Shown here in pieces: positions 38,086 through 50,544 of a stretch of 64,000 nucleotides of DNA; position 1 is the first letter of the stretch; every line of letters begins with the position of its first letter. The notes beneath the pieces are model-generated. The model searched no databases, was not told the origin of the DNA, and saw only the letters and a list, made by a program, of their open reading frames with translations. The DNA is taken from positions 19,526 to 83,525 of the forward strand of contig SFCB01000179.1 in the NCBI GenBank assembly GCA_004367505.1, written 5' to 3'. Source of the stretch: Chloroflexi bacterium OHK40. Its GTDB lineage: Bacteria; Chloroflexota; Chloroflexia; Chloroflexales; Chloroflexaceae. The position numbers were made by a program, and so were the translations under genes.

Positions 38086-39087
38086 ATGCAGCGCAACGGA
38101 TCGCTCGGTGCCGACGCGATCATCGTGGCGGGCCTGAGCAAGACCTACCAGGTGCCGGAGCGCGAGGGCGGGCTGGGCGCCGCGCTGCGCAGCATTGTGC
38201 GGCGCCAGTACCGCGCGGTGCAGGCGGTGAAGCAGATCGACTTCACCATCGCCAGTGGCGAGGTGGTCGGCTTTCTCGGCCCTAACGGCGCCGGCAAGAC
38301 CACCACGCTCAAGATGCTCGCCGGCCTGCTGCACCCCTCGGGCGGCAGCGCCAGTGTGCTCGGCTTCACCCCCTGGGAGCGACGCCCCGACTACCTGCGC
38401 CGGATGACGCTGGTGATGGGCCAGCGCAACCGGCTCTCGTGGGACATTCCCGCCGCCGACTCGTTTCTGCTCAACCAGGCGATCTACCGCATCCCGGACG
38501 ACGAGTACAGGGCCACGCTCGCCGAGTTGGACGAGTTGCTGGAGCTGGCGCCGATCATCCGGAAGCCGGTGCGCAACCTATCGCTCGGCGAGCGCATGAA
38601 ATGCGAACTGGCCGCCGCGCTGCTGCACCGCCCACGGGTACTCTTCCTCGACGAGCCGACGATCGGCCTCGACATCACCGCGCAGGCTCGCATCCGCGGC
38701 TTTCTGCAGGAGTACAACCGCCGCACCGGGGCCACCATCCTGCTCACCAGCCACTACATGGCCGACGTGACGGCCCTGTGCGAGCGGATCATCATGATCC
38801 ATCACGGAGTGCTCAAATACGACGGCGGCCTCGCCGAGCTGTCGCGGCGCATCGCGCCCTTCAAGCTGATCGGCGTAGCGCTACGCGACGGAGCCAGTGT
38901 CGATTTGCTGCGCTACGGTACACCGGTGGCCGGCGAGAACGGCGATGGCAAGCGCCTGGTGCAGGTACCTGCCAACGAGGTTGCGGCGATCACCGCCCGC
39001 ATGCTCTCCGAGCTGCCCGTGCAGGACCTGACGATCGAAGATCCGCCGATCGAGGACGTGATCGAGCGGGACTTTCACGAGGAGTAG
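38086..39087 (+). CDS. ABC transporter ATP-binding protein (ABC-2 type)
   Basis: GFLGPNGAGKTTTLKMLAGLLHPSGG; NLSLGERMKCELAAALLHRPRVLFLDEPTIGLD. Confidence 0.95.
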   Translation: MQRNGSLGADAIIVAGLSKTYQVPEREGGLGAALRSIVRRQYRAVQAVKQIDFTIASGEVVGFLGPNGAGKTTTLKMLAGLLHPSGGSASVLGFTPWERRPDYLRRMTLVMGQRNRLSWDIPAADSFLLNQAIYRIPDDEYRATLAELDELLELAPIIRKPVRNLSLGERMKCELAAALLHRPRVLFLDEPTIGLDITAQARIRGFLQEYNRRTGATILLTSHYMADVTALCERIIMIHHGVLKYDGGLAELSRRIAPFKLIGVALRDGASVDLLRYGTPVAGENGDGKRLVQVPANEVAAITARMLSELPVQDLTIEDPPIEDVIERDFHEE

Positions 39088-39090
39088 CGC

Positions 39091-39888
39091 ATGCTGCGGA
39101 TCTACCGGCGCTTCTGGCAGGTGAACTGGGCGGAGCAGTGGCAATACCGCGCCAACATGATCATGTACCTGCTGTACTGGCTGGTCTCGCCCGTGGTGTA
39201 CCTCGCGGTCTGGAGCGCCGTTGCCAGCGAGCGGGGCAGCGTGGGCGGCCTGACGGCCAACGACTTCATCACCTACTACCTGGTGCTGCTCCTGGTGGAC
39301 ACGCTGACAAGCGATATTACTATTTACCTGCTGGCGTTTCGCATCCAGGATGGGACGCTCTCGGGCGAGCTGTTGCGGCCGGTGCATCCCATCCTGACTA
39401 ACATTCTCATGAACAACCTGGCCTTCAAGGCCCTCACCTTCGCGGTGCTCGTGCCGATCTGGATCGGCCTGTGCCTCGCGTTTCGGCCCGACTTCAGCGG
39501 CGTGACGGCCGGCACACTGCTGCTGGCGGTGCCAGCGATCGCGCTGGGCTTCGCGATCGCCTTTCTGCTAGGCGCGACGATCACCTGCATCGCGTTCTGG
39601 ACCACACGCGTCTACGCGCTGAACGAGTTCTACTCCGGGCTGATCCTGCTCTTCTCGGGGCAGTTCGTGCCGCTGGAACTCATGCCGGGACCGATCCAGC
39701 AGGTGGTACTCTACCTACCGTTCCAGCTCATGAAATACGGACCCGTGCAGCTCATCCTCGGCCGGCTCACCCCCGAGGAGATCGCGCGCAATACTGCGCT
39801 GAGCCTCTTCTGGCTGGCCGTAGCGGCGCTGCTGTTCCGCTGGGTGTGGCGCAATGGCACGAGGCGGTTTTCCGCCGTGGGGGCGTAA
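39091..39888 (+). CDS. ABC-2 type permease
   Basis: Polytopic membrane protein adjacent to ATPase. Confidence 0.9.
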   Translation: MLRIYRRFWQVNWAEQWQYRANMIMYLLYWLVSPVVYLAVWSAVASERGSVGGLTANDFITYYLVLLLVDTLTSDITIYLLAFRIQDGTLSGELLRPVHPILTNILMNNLAFKALTFAVLVPIWIGLCLAFRPDFSGVTAGTLLLAVPAIALGFAIAFLLGATITCIAFWTTRVYALNEFYSGLILLFSGQFVPLELMPGPIQQVVLYLPFQLMKYGPVQLILGRLTPEEIARNTALSLFWLAVAALLFRWVWRNGTRRFSAVGA

Positions 39889-39916
39889 GGCACGGCGGGC
39901 TAAGGGTGGGGAGCCG

Positions 39917-40701
39917 ATGGGGATCTTCAAACTGCTCACGACCCTGCTGAAGCTCAACATCCAGCAGGAACTGGCGTACCGGGCGGACACGCTCATCAAC
40001 ATCGCGCTGAGCCTGATGTGGCTTGGCTGGGAGCTGCTGAGCCTGACGATTATCTTCAGCAACACCGACCGGCTGGGCGGGTGGGGGCCAGGCGAACTGC
40101 TGGCGCTGCTGGGGGTCTGGCGGCTCGTGAACACGCTACTGGCGGCGATCATCTGGCCGAACACCGAGCGCTTCAACGCCAGTGTACGCGACGGCTCACT
40201 GGACTACACGCTGCTGATGCCGGTGAACAGCCTGATCCTGGTAAGCCTGACGCGGATCGTCATCTGGCGCGCCTGGGATATCGTTCTCGCGGTGGGCCTG
40301 ATCGTCTGGGGCCTCGGGCTGAGCGGCGCGGGTGTTGCGCCGCTGAACCTGCTGAGCTTTCTTGCGCTGGTCGTCACCGGAGTGTTCGTGATCTACAGCC
40401 TGTGGATTGTGCTGATCGCCTGCACCTTCTGGTTCGTAAAGTTCGACAACAACGTGATATTCTGCAGGCCTTGATGGACGCCGGCCGCTACCCGGCGACG
40501 GTCTACCCACTTTGGCTACGGCTGCTGATCACCTTCGTGATCCCGATCGCGGTAGCCACCACCGTGCCGCTCCAGGCGCTGCGCGGCGACCTGGCCTGGT
40601 GGCAGATCCTGCTGTTCCTCGGCGTGGGACTGGCCAGCCTGTGGGTGGCGCTGCTGGTGTGGCGCGCGGGTGTGAAGCGCTACAGTGGGGCGAGCAGCTG
40701 A
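39917..40701 (+). pseudogene. ABC-2 type permease with apparent 1-nt frameshift
   Basis: Frame breaks at ...FVKFDNNVIFCRP*; continues in +1 frame ...LQALMDAGRYPATVYPLWLRLLITFVIPIAVATTVPLQAL. Confidence 0.8.
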
Positions 40702-40768
40702 GGGGCGTACTGGTGGATTTCTGGTCTGGCCTGCACGACGAGACGCCCACCCCGTGCTGGCGGATTTC

Positions 40769-40797
40769 TTGACACCCCCAGGGCGCTATGGTATACT
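40769..40797 (+). promoter_or_regulatory. promoter of tRNA pair
   Basis: TTGACA-N17-TATACT. Confidence 0.8.
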
Positions 40798-40811
40798 CCA
40801 CCGCGTTGTGA

Positions 40812-40888
<77 letters not shown>

Positions 40889-40893
40889 GGAAG

Positions 40894-40928
40894 TGCAGAA
40901 TGCAGAATATAACATTCTGCGTTCTGCA
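40894..40928 (+). repeat. 15-bp hairpin between the tRNAs
   Basis: TGCAGAATGCAGAAT-ATAAC-ATTCTGCGTTCTGCA. Confidence 0.75.
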
Positions 40929-40942
40929 TTGTTCATTCGTAC

Positions 40943-41018
40943 GGGGCGATAGCTTAGCTGGGAGAGCGCCTGCTTTGCAAGCAGGAGGTCCGGGGTTCGA
41001 ATCCCCGTCGCTCCACCA
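40943..41018 (+). tRNA. tRNA-Ala (TGC), CCA encoded
   Basis: GGGGCGATAGCTTAGCTGGGAGAGCGCCTGCTTTGCAAGCAGGAGGTCCGGGGTTCGAATCCCCGTCGCTCCACCA. Confidence 0.97.
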
Positions 41019-41023
41019 CACTG

Positions 41024-41060
41024 GGACGCGGAATCTCGCAAGAGGTTCCGCGTCCTTTTT
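41024..41060 (+). terminator. Rho-independent terminator of tRNA operon
   Basis: GGACGCGGAA...TTCCGCGTCCTTTTT. Confidence 0.9.
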
Positions 41061-41190
41061 GCTCGTTTTTGGGGGTGAGTACCATTCTGAGTACCATTTG
41101 CGTACCAGGCGCTCCAGACCATCACTGTCCCCTCCGGTCTCGCTCTGCCTCCACGCACTCATGTACATCGTACGTATGACGCCTACCGCG

Positions 41191-43179
<1,989 letters not shown>

Positions 43180-43209
43180 GGGCCGACGCGGGCCAGAAAG
43201 GAGCAAGCC

Positions 43210-43320
43210 GTGGCAGGACAGCGCGATGGGACGAGCGGCAGGCTGCCGCAGGTGGCCTTGGTGACGGGCGCAAACCGCGGGATTGGGCGGGCGATCGCAG
43301 CGGGGCTGGCCGAGCGGGGG
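43210..43320 (+). pseudogene. N-terminal stub of SDR oxidoreductase
   Basis: VALVTGANRGIGRAIAAGLAERG then abrupt switch to transposase sequence. Confidence 0.8.
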
Positions 43321-44011
43321 CGTGACGGCCGAACTGCACCGCCAGAAGTGGGCGGTCAACCACAAGCGCGGGCTGCGCGTGATGCGGGTCGAGGCCCTGC
43401 GCTGCCACCTCCAGTGGAGCTGGGTGACGACAACCGACTCGGGGCACGGGCTGCGGACCTATCCCAACCTGCTCGGTGGGGTAGAGCTGAGCCGACCAAA
43501 CCAGGCCTGGGTCGGCGACATCACGTACGTGCGCCTGCCAACCTGCTTCATCTACCTGGCCTGCGTGCTGGACGCCTGGTCCCGCCGCTGGGGAGGCTGG
43601 CAGCTCTCGCGCACCATCGATACCCAGCTCACCCTGGCGGCGCTCAACCATGCCATCAGCCTGCGCCGGCCGGAGCCCGGGCTGATCCACCACTCGGACC
43701 GTGGCGTCCAGTACGCCTCGACCGCCTACGTCGAGCGCCTGAGCGAGATCGGCGCCCCAATCAGCATGTCGGCCAGGGGCCATCCTTACGACAACGCAAA
43801 AGCCGAGAGCTTCTTCCAGACACTCAAGCGCGAGGAGGTCTACCTCAACCAGTACGAGACGTTTGCTGAGGCCGAGGCCCAGATTGGCCGCTTCATCGAC
43901 GACGTGTACCATCTCAAGCGGCTCCACTCCAGCCTCGGCTATCTGCCGCCAGTGGAGTACGAAAGCCTTTACAACGCGGCCGAGGAGCACCCGTCATCCG
44001 TGATCCGGTAG
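43320..44011 (+). mobile_element. 5'-truncated IS3-family transposase (OrfB, integrase core)
   Basis: VTAELHRQKWAVNHKRGLRVMR...PNQAWVGDITYVRLP...HHSDRGVQYAS...SMSARGHPYDNAKAESFFQTLKREEVYLNQYETFAEA. Confidence 0.92.
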
Positions 44012-44218
44012 ATTGGGTGCAGTCCAGGCGCGTTCGGCGCGAGCTTGTCAAGACGCTGCGGAAGCAGCAGGTCAGCCTGACGAGCCAGGAGCGGCAAGCA
44101 GGGAGAGCAGCAGCCAAGCCCGGCGTGTGTGCAAAGAGCCGGGCCGAACGAGCGCATCATCGGCGGTGGGCTGCTGCTCCTGTTGCTGGTGCGACTCTTT
44201 GGCGGTTGAGTGTGCCGA

Positions 44219-45748
44219 TCAGCCGGCGGGCAACAGCCAGGTGAGCGCCAATGCCAGCACACCGCCGAGGGCCGCGTACAGCAGGCAGGCGAGCAGTGTG
44301 CGCCGCAGCACTGGCCCAACCTCGCCGCTCAGCCCCACCGTCGCCCCGCCGGCGATGATGTTGTGCGGGCAAATGATGTTGCCCACCGCCGCCCCAAAGC
44401 CCTGCGCGGCGACGATTATCAGCACGGGCAAGCCTATATCTTCCGTCGTCACGCGCTGAAAGTCGGTGAACAGAATATTTGAGGCTGTGGCCGAGCCGGT
44501 CACAAAAGTGCCGAGCACGCCGATGAAGGGCGCCACCAGCGGCCACGCCCCGCCCACGCCCACGGCGGTCGCCTGCGCCAGGGTGTCGATCATGCCGGCC
44601 TGCACCAATACCCGCGACAGGCCGAGCATTGCAATCAGCGCCATGGCGACCCCGCCGAGCTGCCGTGCCGCGGCGCCCAAGGCAGCCCAAACCGCGTTCG
44701 CTGGCGGTTGCTGCCAGAGGGCGCCAAGGGCGAAGCTGAGCAGCAGCATCGTCCCAGGGTGGTAGAGCGGCTGGAACGAGCCCTGGAACGTATCATGCCA
44801 GCTCCAGGCAAGCTCCACGGCCACCAGGGCGTTGCGCAGCGGCCCGATCAGGCGCGTGGCGAGCACCAGGCCAATCAGTGCCAGGTAGGGTGCCGCGGCG
44901 CGGGCCAGCGCTTTGCCGTCGATTGTACCGCCACTTGAGGCGCCCCGCAGCCGCAACAGGGCCACGAAGCCCAACCCGCCAGTAAGTGCCCCGCCGAGGG
45001 TCGGCAGCTCCGGCCCGACAAACCAGGCGATGGCGAGCATCGGCGCCAGGAACAGCACCGCCGCCGCGAGCATGGTGCCCCCGATCGGTCGTTCGTTTTT
45101 GACACTCGTCAGCTCGCCCCTGATCACGCCGACGGTGAAGAGCAGCATGATCCAGCCGAGCAGGGCGTGGAACAGGCCGGTGGTGCGGGCGAGCTCCAGC
45201 GGGGCCAGGCCCGTAGCGGCTACTTGTGGTAGCACCGGGGTACCCACCGCCCCGAACGAGACGCCCACGGCGTGGCCGAGTAGCGCCGCCGACAGCGCTG
45301 CGACCGGGGAGAGGCCGAGGCCGGTCAGCAGTGGTGCAGCCAGGGCGATGGTAGTACCGAAGCCCGCCGCGCCCTCGATAAACAGGGCGAAGAACCAGGC
45401 CACGATCGCCGCCGCCAGCCGCGGGTCGGGCGTGAGCTGGCCGAGCACGCCGCGTAGCACCTCGATGCCGCCGGTGCGTGTCTGGAGTTGGTGAATGGCC
45501 AGGGCGGGAAAGATGATCCAGAGGATGGTCGCAGCGGTGAATAGCGCCTCGGCCAGGGCACCCGCCGTGGCGGTGGGCGGCCCAAGCTCGCCGTATGCGG
45601 TGCCAGTCCTGGCAAAGACGAGCCAGGCCTGGGCCAGGGCGACGACGAGGCCGGCGGCGCCTGCGCGCGCCGCCGGCCAGCCAAGTCCGAGCATCAGGCC
45701 CAGGATCAGCACGATCGGCAGCGCGGCCAGGATCGGATCAAGCATCAA
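44219..45748 (-). CDS. L-lactate permease family transporter
   Basis: FALFIEGAAGFGTTIALAAPLLTGLGLSPVAAL; FIGVLGTFVTGSATASNILFTDFQ; VGNIICPHNIIAG. Confidence 0.92.
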   Translation of the reverse strand: MMLDPILAALPIVLILGLMLGLGWPAARAGAAGLVVALAQAWLVFARTGTAYGELGPPTATAGALAEALFTAATILWIIFPALAIHQLQTRTGGIEVLRGVLGQLTPDPRLAAAIVAWFFALFIEGAAGFGTTIALAAPLLTGLGLSPVAALSAALLGHAVGVSFGAVGTPVLPQVAATGLAPLELARTTGLFHALLGWIMLLFTVGVIRGELTSVKNERPIGGTMLAAAVLFLAPMLAIAWFVGPELPTLGGALTGGLGFVALLRLRGASSGGTIDGKALARAAAPYLALIGLVLATRLIGPLRNALVAVELAWSWHDTFQGSFQPLYHPGTMLLLSFALGALWQQPPANAVWAALGAAARQLGGVAMALIAMLGLSRVLVQAGMIDTLAQATAVGVGGAWPLVAPFIGVLGTFVTGSATASNILFTDFQRVTTEDIGLPVLIIVAAQGFGAAVGNIICPHNIIAGGATVGLSGEVGPVLRRTLLACLLYAALGGVLALALTWLLPAG

Positions 45749-45760
45749 GCGTCCTCATGC

Positions 45761-46180
45761 TCACACGGGCGTGCGCGGCGCCGGGCGTTGGGCGCTTCGC
45801 CCGCGCGTCAGCAGCGTATACAGCTCCATCACCATTAGCACGTTCGCTGCGAGCAGGAGCAGCCCGCCGGACTGGGCCGGCGTCACCGGGGCGACGCCCA
45901 GGAGCGACTGCATGAACGGCAGCTGCATCGCCAGCAGGTACAGGCCGAGTGCCGCCACCACACCCATGGTGAGCACGCGGTTGCTGCGCAGCGACACGCA
46001 GAAGGCCGACCGATCATCGGAGTGGCAGTTGAAGACGTGGTAGTTCTGGAACAGCACCATCAGCGGCAGTACCAGGTTGCGCGCCGCGTTCTCCGCCCAG
46101 CCGGCGCCGAGCAGATAGTACCACAGCCCGAAGCCGAGCAGCTCCATCGTCGCACCCGCCAGCGCCGCCTGCTCCAGCAT
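45761..46180 (-). pseudogene. C-terminal remnant of cation-transporting P-type ATPase
   Basis: FQNYHVFNCHSDDRSAFCVSLRSNRVLTMGVVAALGLYLLAMQLPFMQSLLGVAPVT. Confidence 0.7.
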
Positions 46181-46545
46181 ATTGAGGTTACGATGGCGCC
46201 AAATCAGCAGGGCCTGGAGCGTTTCGAGGAAGGTGACGACAAGCCGACCGTCGAGCTGCTGGTCAAGCGAGCGGAGCCGGGGGGCAACTGATCACCAGTG
46301 ATGCCCATACACGTCCGCCGCTGTCTGCCCACGTCCGTATCAGTCCATAAAGCGTTTACTCTTCTTTGTTACGTAGGTGAGAGGGTGGGATGCTGTGGAT
46401 GATGGTAAATACCCCTTCGCCCCCCGCAGGCGTTCAGCGAGCCGCTGGCCGACCTGCAAAGCTTCCTGGCGCCGCTCCCGGTGCATTTTCAGCGTAGCGA
46501 AAGCCGCCACGCTGAGGATAGTGTCCGTGAGCGGATTGACCGAAC

Positions 46546-48924
46546 TCACGCCAGTGTCAGAGCCTCAAGGGTCTCAGCCACGGCTTGCGCCGGGTTCAGG
46601 GCGTGCCCGGCAGCCTCGCTAGCCGCCCAGTCTTCGGCCGTGCATATCGCTTTTGCCAGCGCAAGGGTGCGCCCGTAGACTCGCTGGTCGAGCTGACCAC
46701 GGTGCGCGCTGGTCGCCTCGCGGAGGGCCTCGGCAGCGCCCAGGAGCCGAGCCGCCGGTAGGGCCTGCCCACGGCCAACCAGCACCGCCGCTAGCCCTTC
46801 AAGCCCCGTCGCCAGCAGTGTCAGCGGTGGCGCCTCGCGCATCAGCGCGAGCCCTTCTTTATAGCGGGCTGCGGCGCTACCGAGATCGCCCTGCTCGAGG
46901 TGGGCCATCCCCATGTTGAACAGCGCCCGCACCACGCCGAAGTGCATGCCCTGCTGCCGCAGGAGGATGAGCGCCTCTTCGAGGGCGGCCAGCGCGCGGG
47001 ACGTGTCACCCTGCACGAGCCGCAGGTCGCCGAGAGCATAGAGCGACCAGGCCAGCCCCATCGCATCGTTGCTCGCCTGGCAGAGGGCGAGGCTCGCTTC
47101 GATCAGCTGCTCGGCGAGGGCTCCCTCGTTGCGCAGCCGGTGGACTAAGGCGCGGCTGCGCAGCGACCACGCCAGGCCGTGGTTGTCGCCGACGGCGCGA
47201 TAGGCCGCCTCACCGCGCTCGAAGTACGCCAAAGCCCGGTCGTACGCTCCCATGCTTAACGCCACGTAGCCCGCCGTGACCAGCACTTTCGCCTCCACGG
47301 CATCGAGCCCTGGAACCTGTTGTGGGCGCGGCAGCGCGAGTGCCCTCTCAAGCCAGCTTTGGGCCTCGTGTAGCTCCGAGCAGGAGGTCCAGAAGGAGAA
47401 TAGCGCGCCGTTCAGCCGCAGGGCCAGGGCGGCGTCACCGCTATCAAGCGCCCAGCGCAGCGCGGCGCGGATGTTTGCCCGCGCTGCCACCAGCCGGCGC
47501 AGCAGCGGCCACTCCTCAGCGCGGTCCCAGACGCGCTCGGCGGCCTCAGCCATTGCCAGGTAGTACGCCGCGTGCCGCGCCTGCATCATCTCGGCCTCGC
47601 CGCTCGCCGCAAGCTGCTCACGCGCATAGGTCTGCACGCTCTCGAGCATGACGAAGCGTGAGCGCCCGTCGTCGCCCTCGACGCGCTGCAGCAGGCTACT
47701 CGCCACAAGCGCCGCGACCCCATCGACGGCGTGCTGGCCGGTGGGGCCATCGCTCCAGCACACCGCCTGGATGGCCTCGAGGGTGCAGCCGCCGGCGAAG
47801 ACGCTGAGGCGCCGCAGGAGTTGCTGCTCCGCCGGGGCCAGCAGCCTGTAGCTCCAGCCGATAGCGTGGCGCAGCGAAAGGTGACGCTCGGGCACATCGC
47901 GCGCCCGGCTGGTCAGCAAGGTGAAGCGGTCATCAAGCTGGGCGAGCAGTTCGGTCGGTGTGAACAGGTTCGTGCGGGCGGCCGTTAGCTCGAGGGCCAG
48001 CGGAAGGCCATCGAGGCGCCGACAGATCTCGCCGACCACGGTCGCGGTCGTATCGGAGAGCGCGAAGGTGGGGCTCACCGCGCGGGCCCGGCGTACAAAG
48101 AGGTCGATCGCCGGGAAGCGCGCCTGGAGGTTGGCGGCCGACTGCGCCGGGTGGCCGAGATCGGCGCTTCCGGGGGCCAGTAGCGGCAGCACGGTGAAGC
48201 GGTACTCGCCGGAGATTTCCAGGGCGACCCGGCTGGTCACCAGCAGCTTCAGCCGCTGCGCCACCCCCAGAAGCTGGACTAGCTGCGGCGCCGCCGGCAG
48301 CAGATGCTCGACGTCGTTGAGCACGAGCAGGAGCTGCCGCGGCCCCAGGTAGCGCTCGATCTGCTCGCCCTGTACGAGCCCCTGGCCGGCCACCGTGGGC
48401 AGGGCCTGGGCGATCGTGGTCAGGACCAGGTCGGGGTCGCTGATGGCCCCGAGATCGACCAGGGCCGCCCCATCGGCGAAGTGCTCCTGTAGCCGGACGG
48501 CCAACTCGCGGGCGAGACGCGACTTGCCAACCCCCGGTGCGCCTGTGAGGGTCAGGAGGCGCACCTCGGGGCGCGCGAGGATGGCCGCGAGCTCGTCGAG
48601 CTCCTGGGTGCGGCCCACAAGCTCGGTCGTGGCCGGTTTGAGCCTGGCCAGCCTGGCCGTGACTGGACCAGGGGGGGACAAGCGCGCGACGGGCAGTTCG
48701 CCCCGGGCAGCGCGTACAAAGGTCTCGCGCTCCTCGGCGGGAATGGCCAGTTGATTGGCAAGCAGTTCAGCGACCTGGCGCGAGGGCCGGCGCTCATCCT
48801 CCTCGATCTTGCGCAGGGTGATCACAGCGCAGCCGATGCGCGCGGCCAGTTCGGTGCGCTGCAGGTGGAGACTCTGCCGCCGGCGTATCAGCCACCGACC
48901 GAATGAGGCATCGTCGTGCTCCAT
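46546..48924 (-). CDS. XRE-HTH / NB-ARC-like ATPase / TPR regulator
   Basis: RRQSLHLQRTELAARIGCAVITLRKIEEDERRPSRQVAELLA; LTLTGAPGVGKSRLARELAVRLQ; TPR-rich C-terminus. Confidence 0.88.
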   Translation of the reverse strand: MEHDDASFGRWLIRRRQSLHLQRTELAARIGCAVITLRKIEEDERRPSRQVAELLANQLAIPAEERETFVRAARGELPVARLSPPGPVTARLARLKPATTELVGRTQELDELAAILARPEVRLLTLTGAPGVGKSRLARELAVRLQEHFADGAALVDLGAISDPDLVLTTIAQALPTVAGQGLVQGEQIERYLGPRQLLLVLNDVEHLLPAAPQLVQLLGVAQRLKLLVTSRVALEISGEYRFTVLPLLAPGSADLGHPAQSAANLQARFPAIDLFVRRARAVSPTFALSDTTATVVGEICRRLDGLPLALELTAARTNLFTPTELLAQLDDRFTLLTSRARDVPERHLSLRHAIGWSYRLLAPAEQQLLRRLSVFAGGCTLEAIQAVCWSDGPTGQHAVDGVAALVASSLLQRVEGDDGRSRFVMLESVQTYAREQLAASGEAEMMQARHAAYYLAMAEAAERVWDRAEEWPLLRRLVAARANIRAALRWALDSGDAALALRLNGALFSFWTSCSELHEAQSWLERALALPRPQQVPGLDAVEAKVLVTAGYVALSMGAYDRALAYFERGEAAYRAVGDNHGLAWSLRSRALVHRLRNEGALAEQLIEASLALCQASNDAMGLAWSLYALGDLRLVQGDTSRALAALEEALILLRQQGMHFGVVRALFNMGMAHLEQGDLGSAAARYKEGLALMREAPPLTLLATGLEGLAAVLVGRGQALPAARLLGAAEALREATSAHRGQLDQRVYGRTLALAKAICTAEDWAASEAAGHALNPAQAVAETLEALTLA

Positions 48925-49213
48925 AACGTGCCCCCTTGCACGCTCGTGACCGACCCGTCACAAGCAAGCGCCAATCTGTGCTCAAGGATGTGGTGATTGT
49001 ACCACGGGCTCTTTGCAGCAGGCCGCTCCGACCTTCGCCCTGCTCTTAGCCCGAGCGGTATCCCTTTCTGTATCCCTCGTTCGGCGAGGGTGATACCACG
49101 GTGCAGGGTGCTCATGGTTTGATAGACCCACATCAGTGAGGCGAACCGAAGGTGTAAGGAAGCGCAAGAGCCCAGGTCTTCAGCGACATGGGGCAGCCAG
49201 AAGGAGGACCGCG

Positions 49214-50515
49214 ATGAGCGAAGCAGCATCCATCTCCGGAGCGATGGCGCAAGAAGCTGGCGAGGCGAGCCGCAAGGGGCGCTGGCGCTCGCTGTCGGCG
49301 ATGGCCGTGGCCTTTGTGAGCGACAACACCGAGAGCGGGCTGGTCAACACCCTGTTCCCGGTGATCCGTCAGGCCCTCGGCCTCGGCCTCGACGCCCTCG
49401 GCTTGCTCACTAGCATCAGCCGCTTTGCCCGTATGATCTTCGGCCCCCTCTGGTCGATGGCCGCCGACAAGTACGGCCGCAAGCGTGTGCTCTTCATCGT
49501 CACCGGTCTGTGGGGGGTGTGGACCGCCGCCGCCGGCTTCGCCCAGGACTTCACCCAACTGCTCATCCTCTACTCGATCGGCGTGATCGGCACGGTCGCG
49601 GGCGAACCGATCTCCAACGGCCTGCTGGCCGACCTCTTCGAGGAGGAGGAGCGCGGCAAGGCCTACGGCGCCATCCGCTCGATCGGCTCTGCGGGTGGCC
49701 TCATTCTGACTCCGCTGATCGGCCAGCTCGCCCGCGTCGAGGACGGCTGGCGCTACGGCATGTACATCATGGGCGCCCTGAGCCTGATCTCGGGCATCCT
49801 CATCCTGCTCTTCGTCAAAGAGCCCAAGCAGCGCACCATGAGCGAGGGCGCCGAGTTGGCCCGGTTCCGGCTGCGCGACGTGGTCACGCTGTTCAAGACG
49901 CCCTCCTTCCTGCTGCTGGCCGGCATGCTGCCCTTTGTCACCAGCCTGGTCCTGTTCGCCTTCTTCGTCACCTACTTCGTCGACGTGCGCGGCTGGGAGA
50001 CGGCCAATGCGGCGATCCTCTTCACGGTCTTCATGGCCGGCTTCACCGTCAGTTCGTTCCTGGGCGGCTTCCTGGGCGACCGCTTCGACAAGCGCTTCGG
50101 CTCCAACGGCCGCGTGATGCTGATGCAGCTCTACCTGGTGGCCTTCGCCGCGATGTCCTACCTGACGCTCCAGATCGACTGGGGTCGAGGGGGCGTGGTC
50201 TACGTGATCGTGTTCCTCTTCGGCCTGATCGGCTCGATCGGCTTCTCGGGCGTGGTGCTGCCGATGGTCTCGGCGATCGTACCACCCGAACTCTCGGCGA
50301 CGGCCTTCGCCCTGCTCTTCTCGCTCATCCAGGGCCTGATCTCCGCGCTGCTCTCGCTGGCGCTGGGGAACCTGGCCCAGACCTTCGGCCTGTCCACAGT
50401 GATGTTCTGGATGGTGACCGTGCCTTATCTGATCAACGCCGTCTACTGGTTCCTGTTCTACCGCTTCTACCCGCGCGATGTGGCCGCCCAGCAGGCCCGC
50501 GCCGTGGCACAGTGA
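49214..50515 (+). CDS. MFS transporter
   Basis: 12-TM-like; FGPLWSMAADKYGRKRVLFIVTGLWGVWT. Confidence 0.92.
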   Translation: MSEAASISGAMAQEAGEASRKGRWRSLSAMAVAFVSDNTESGLVNTLFPVIRQALGLGLDALGLLTSISRFARMIFGPLWSMAADKYGRKRVLFIVTGLWGVWTAAAGFAQDFTQLLILYSIGVIGTVAGEPISNGLLADLFEEEERGKAYGAIRSIGSAGGLILTPLIGQLARVEDGWRYGMYIMGALSLISGILILLFVKEPKQRTMSEGAELARFRLRDVVTLFKTPSFLLLAGMLPFVTSLVLFAFFVTYFVDVRGWETANAAILFTVFMAGFTVSSFLGGFLGDRFDKRFGSNGRVMLMQLYLVAFAAMSYLTLQIDWGRGGVVYVIVFLFGLIGSIGFSGVVLPMVSAIVPPELSATAFALLFSLIQGLISALLSLALGNLAQTFGLSTVMFWMVTVPYLINAVYWFLFYRFYPRDVAAQQARAVAQ

Positions 50516-50544
50516 GCCGGGAGACCTGAGACAAGGAGCATAGG

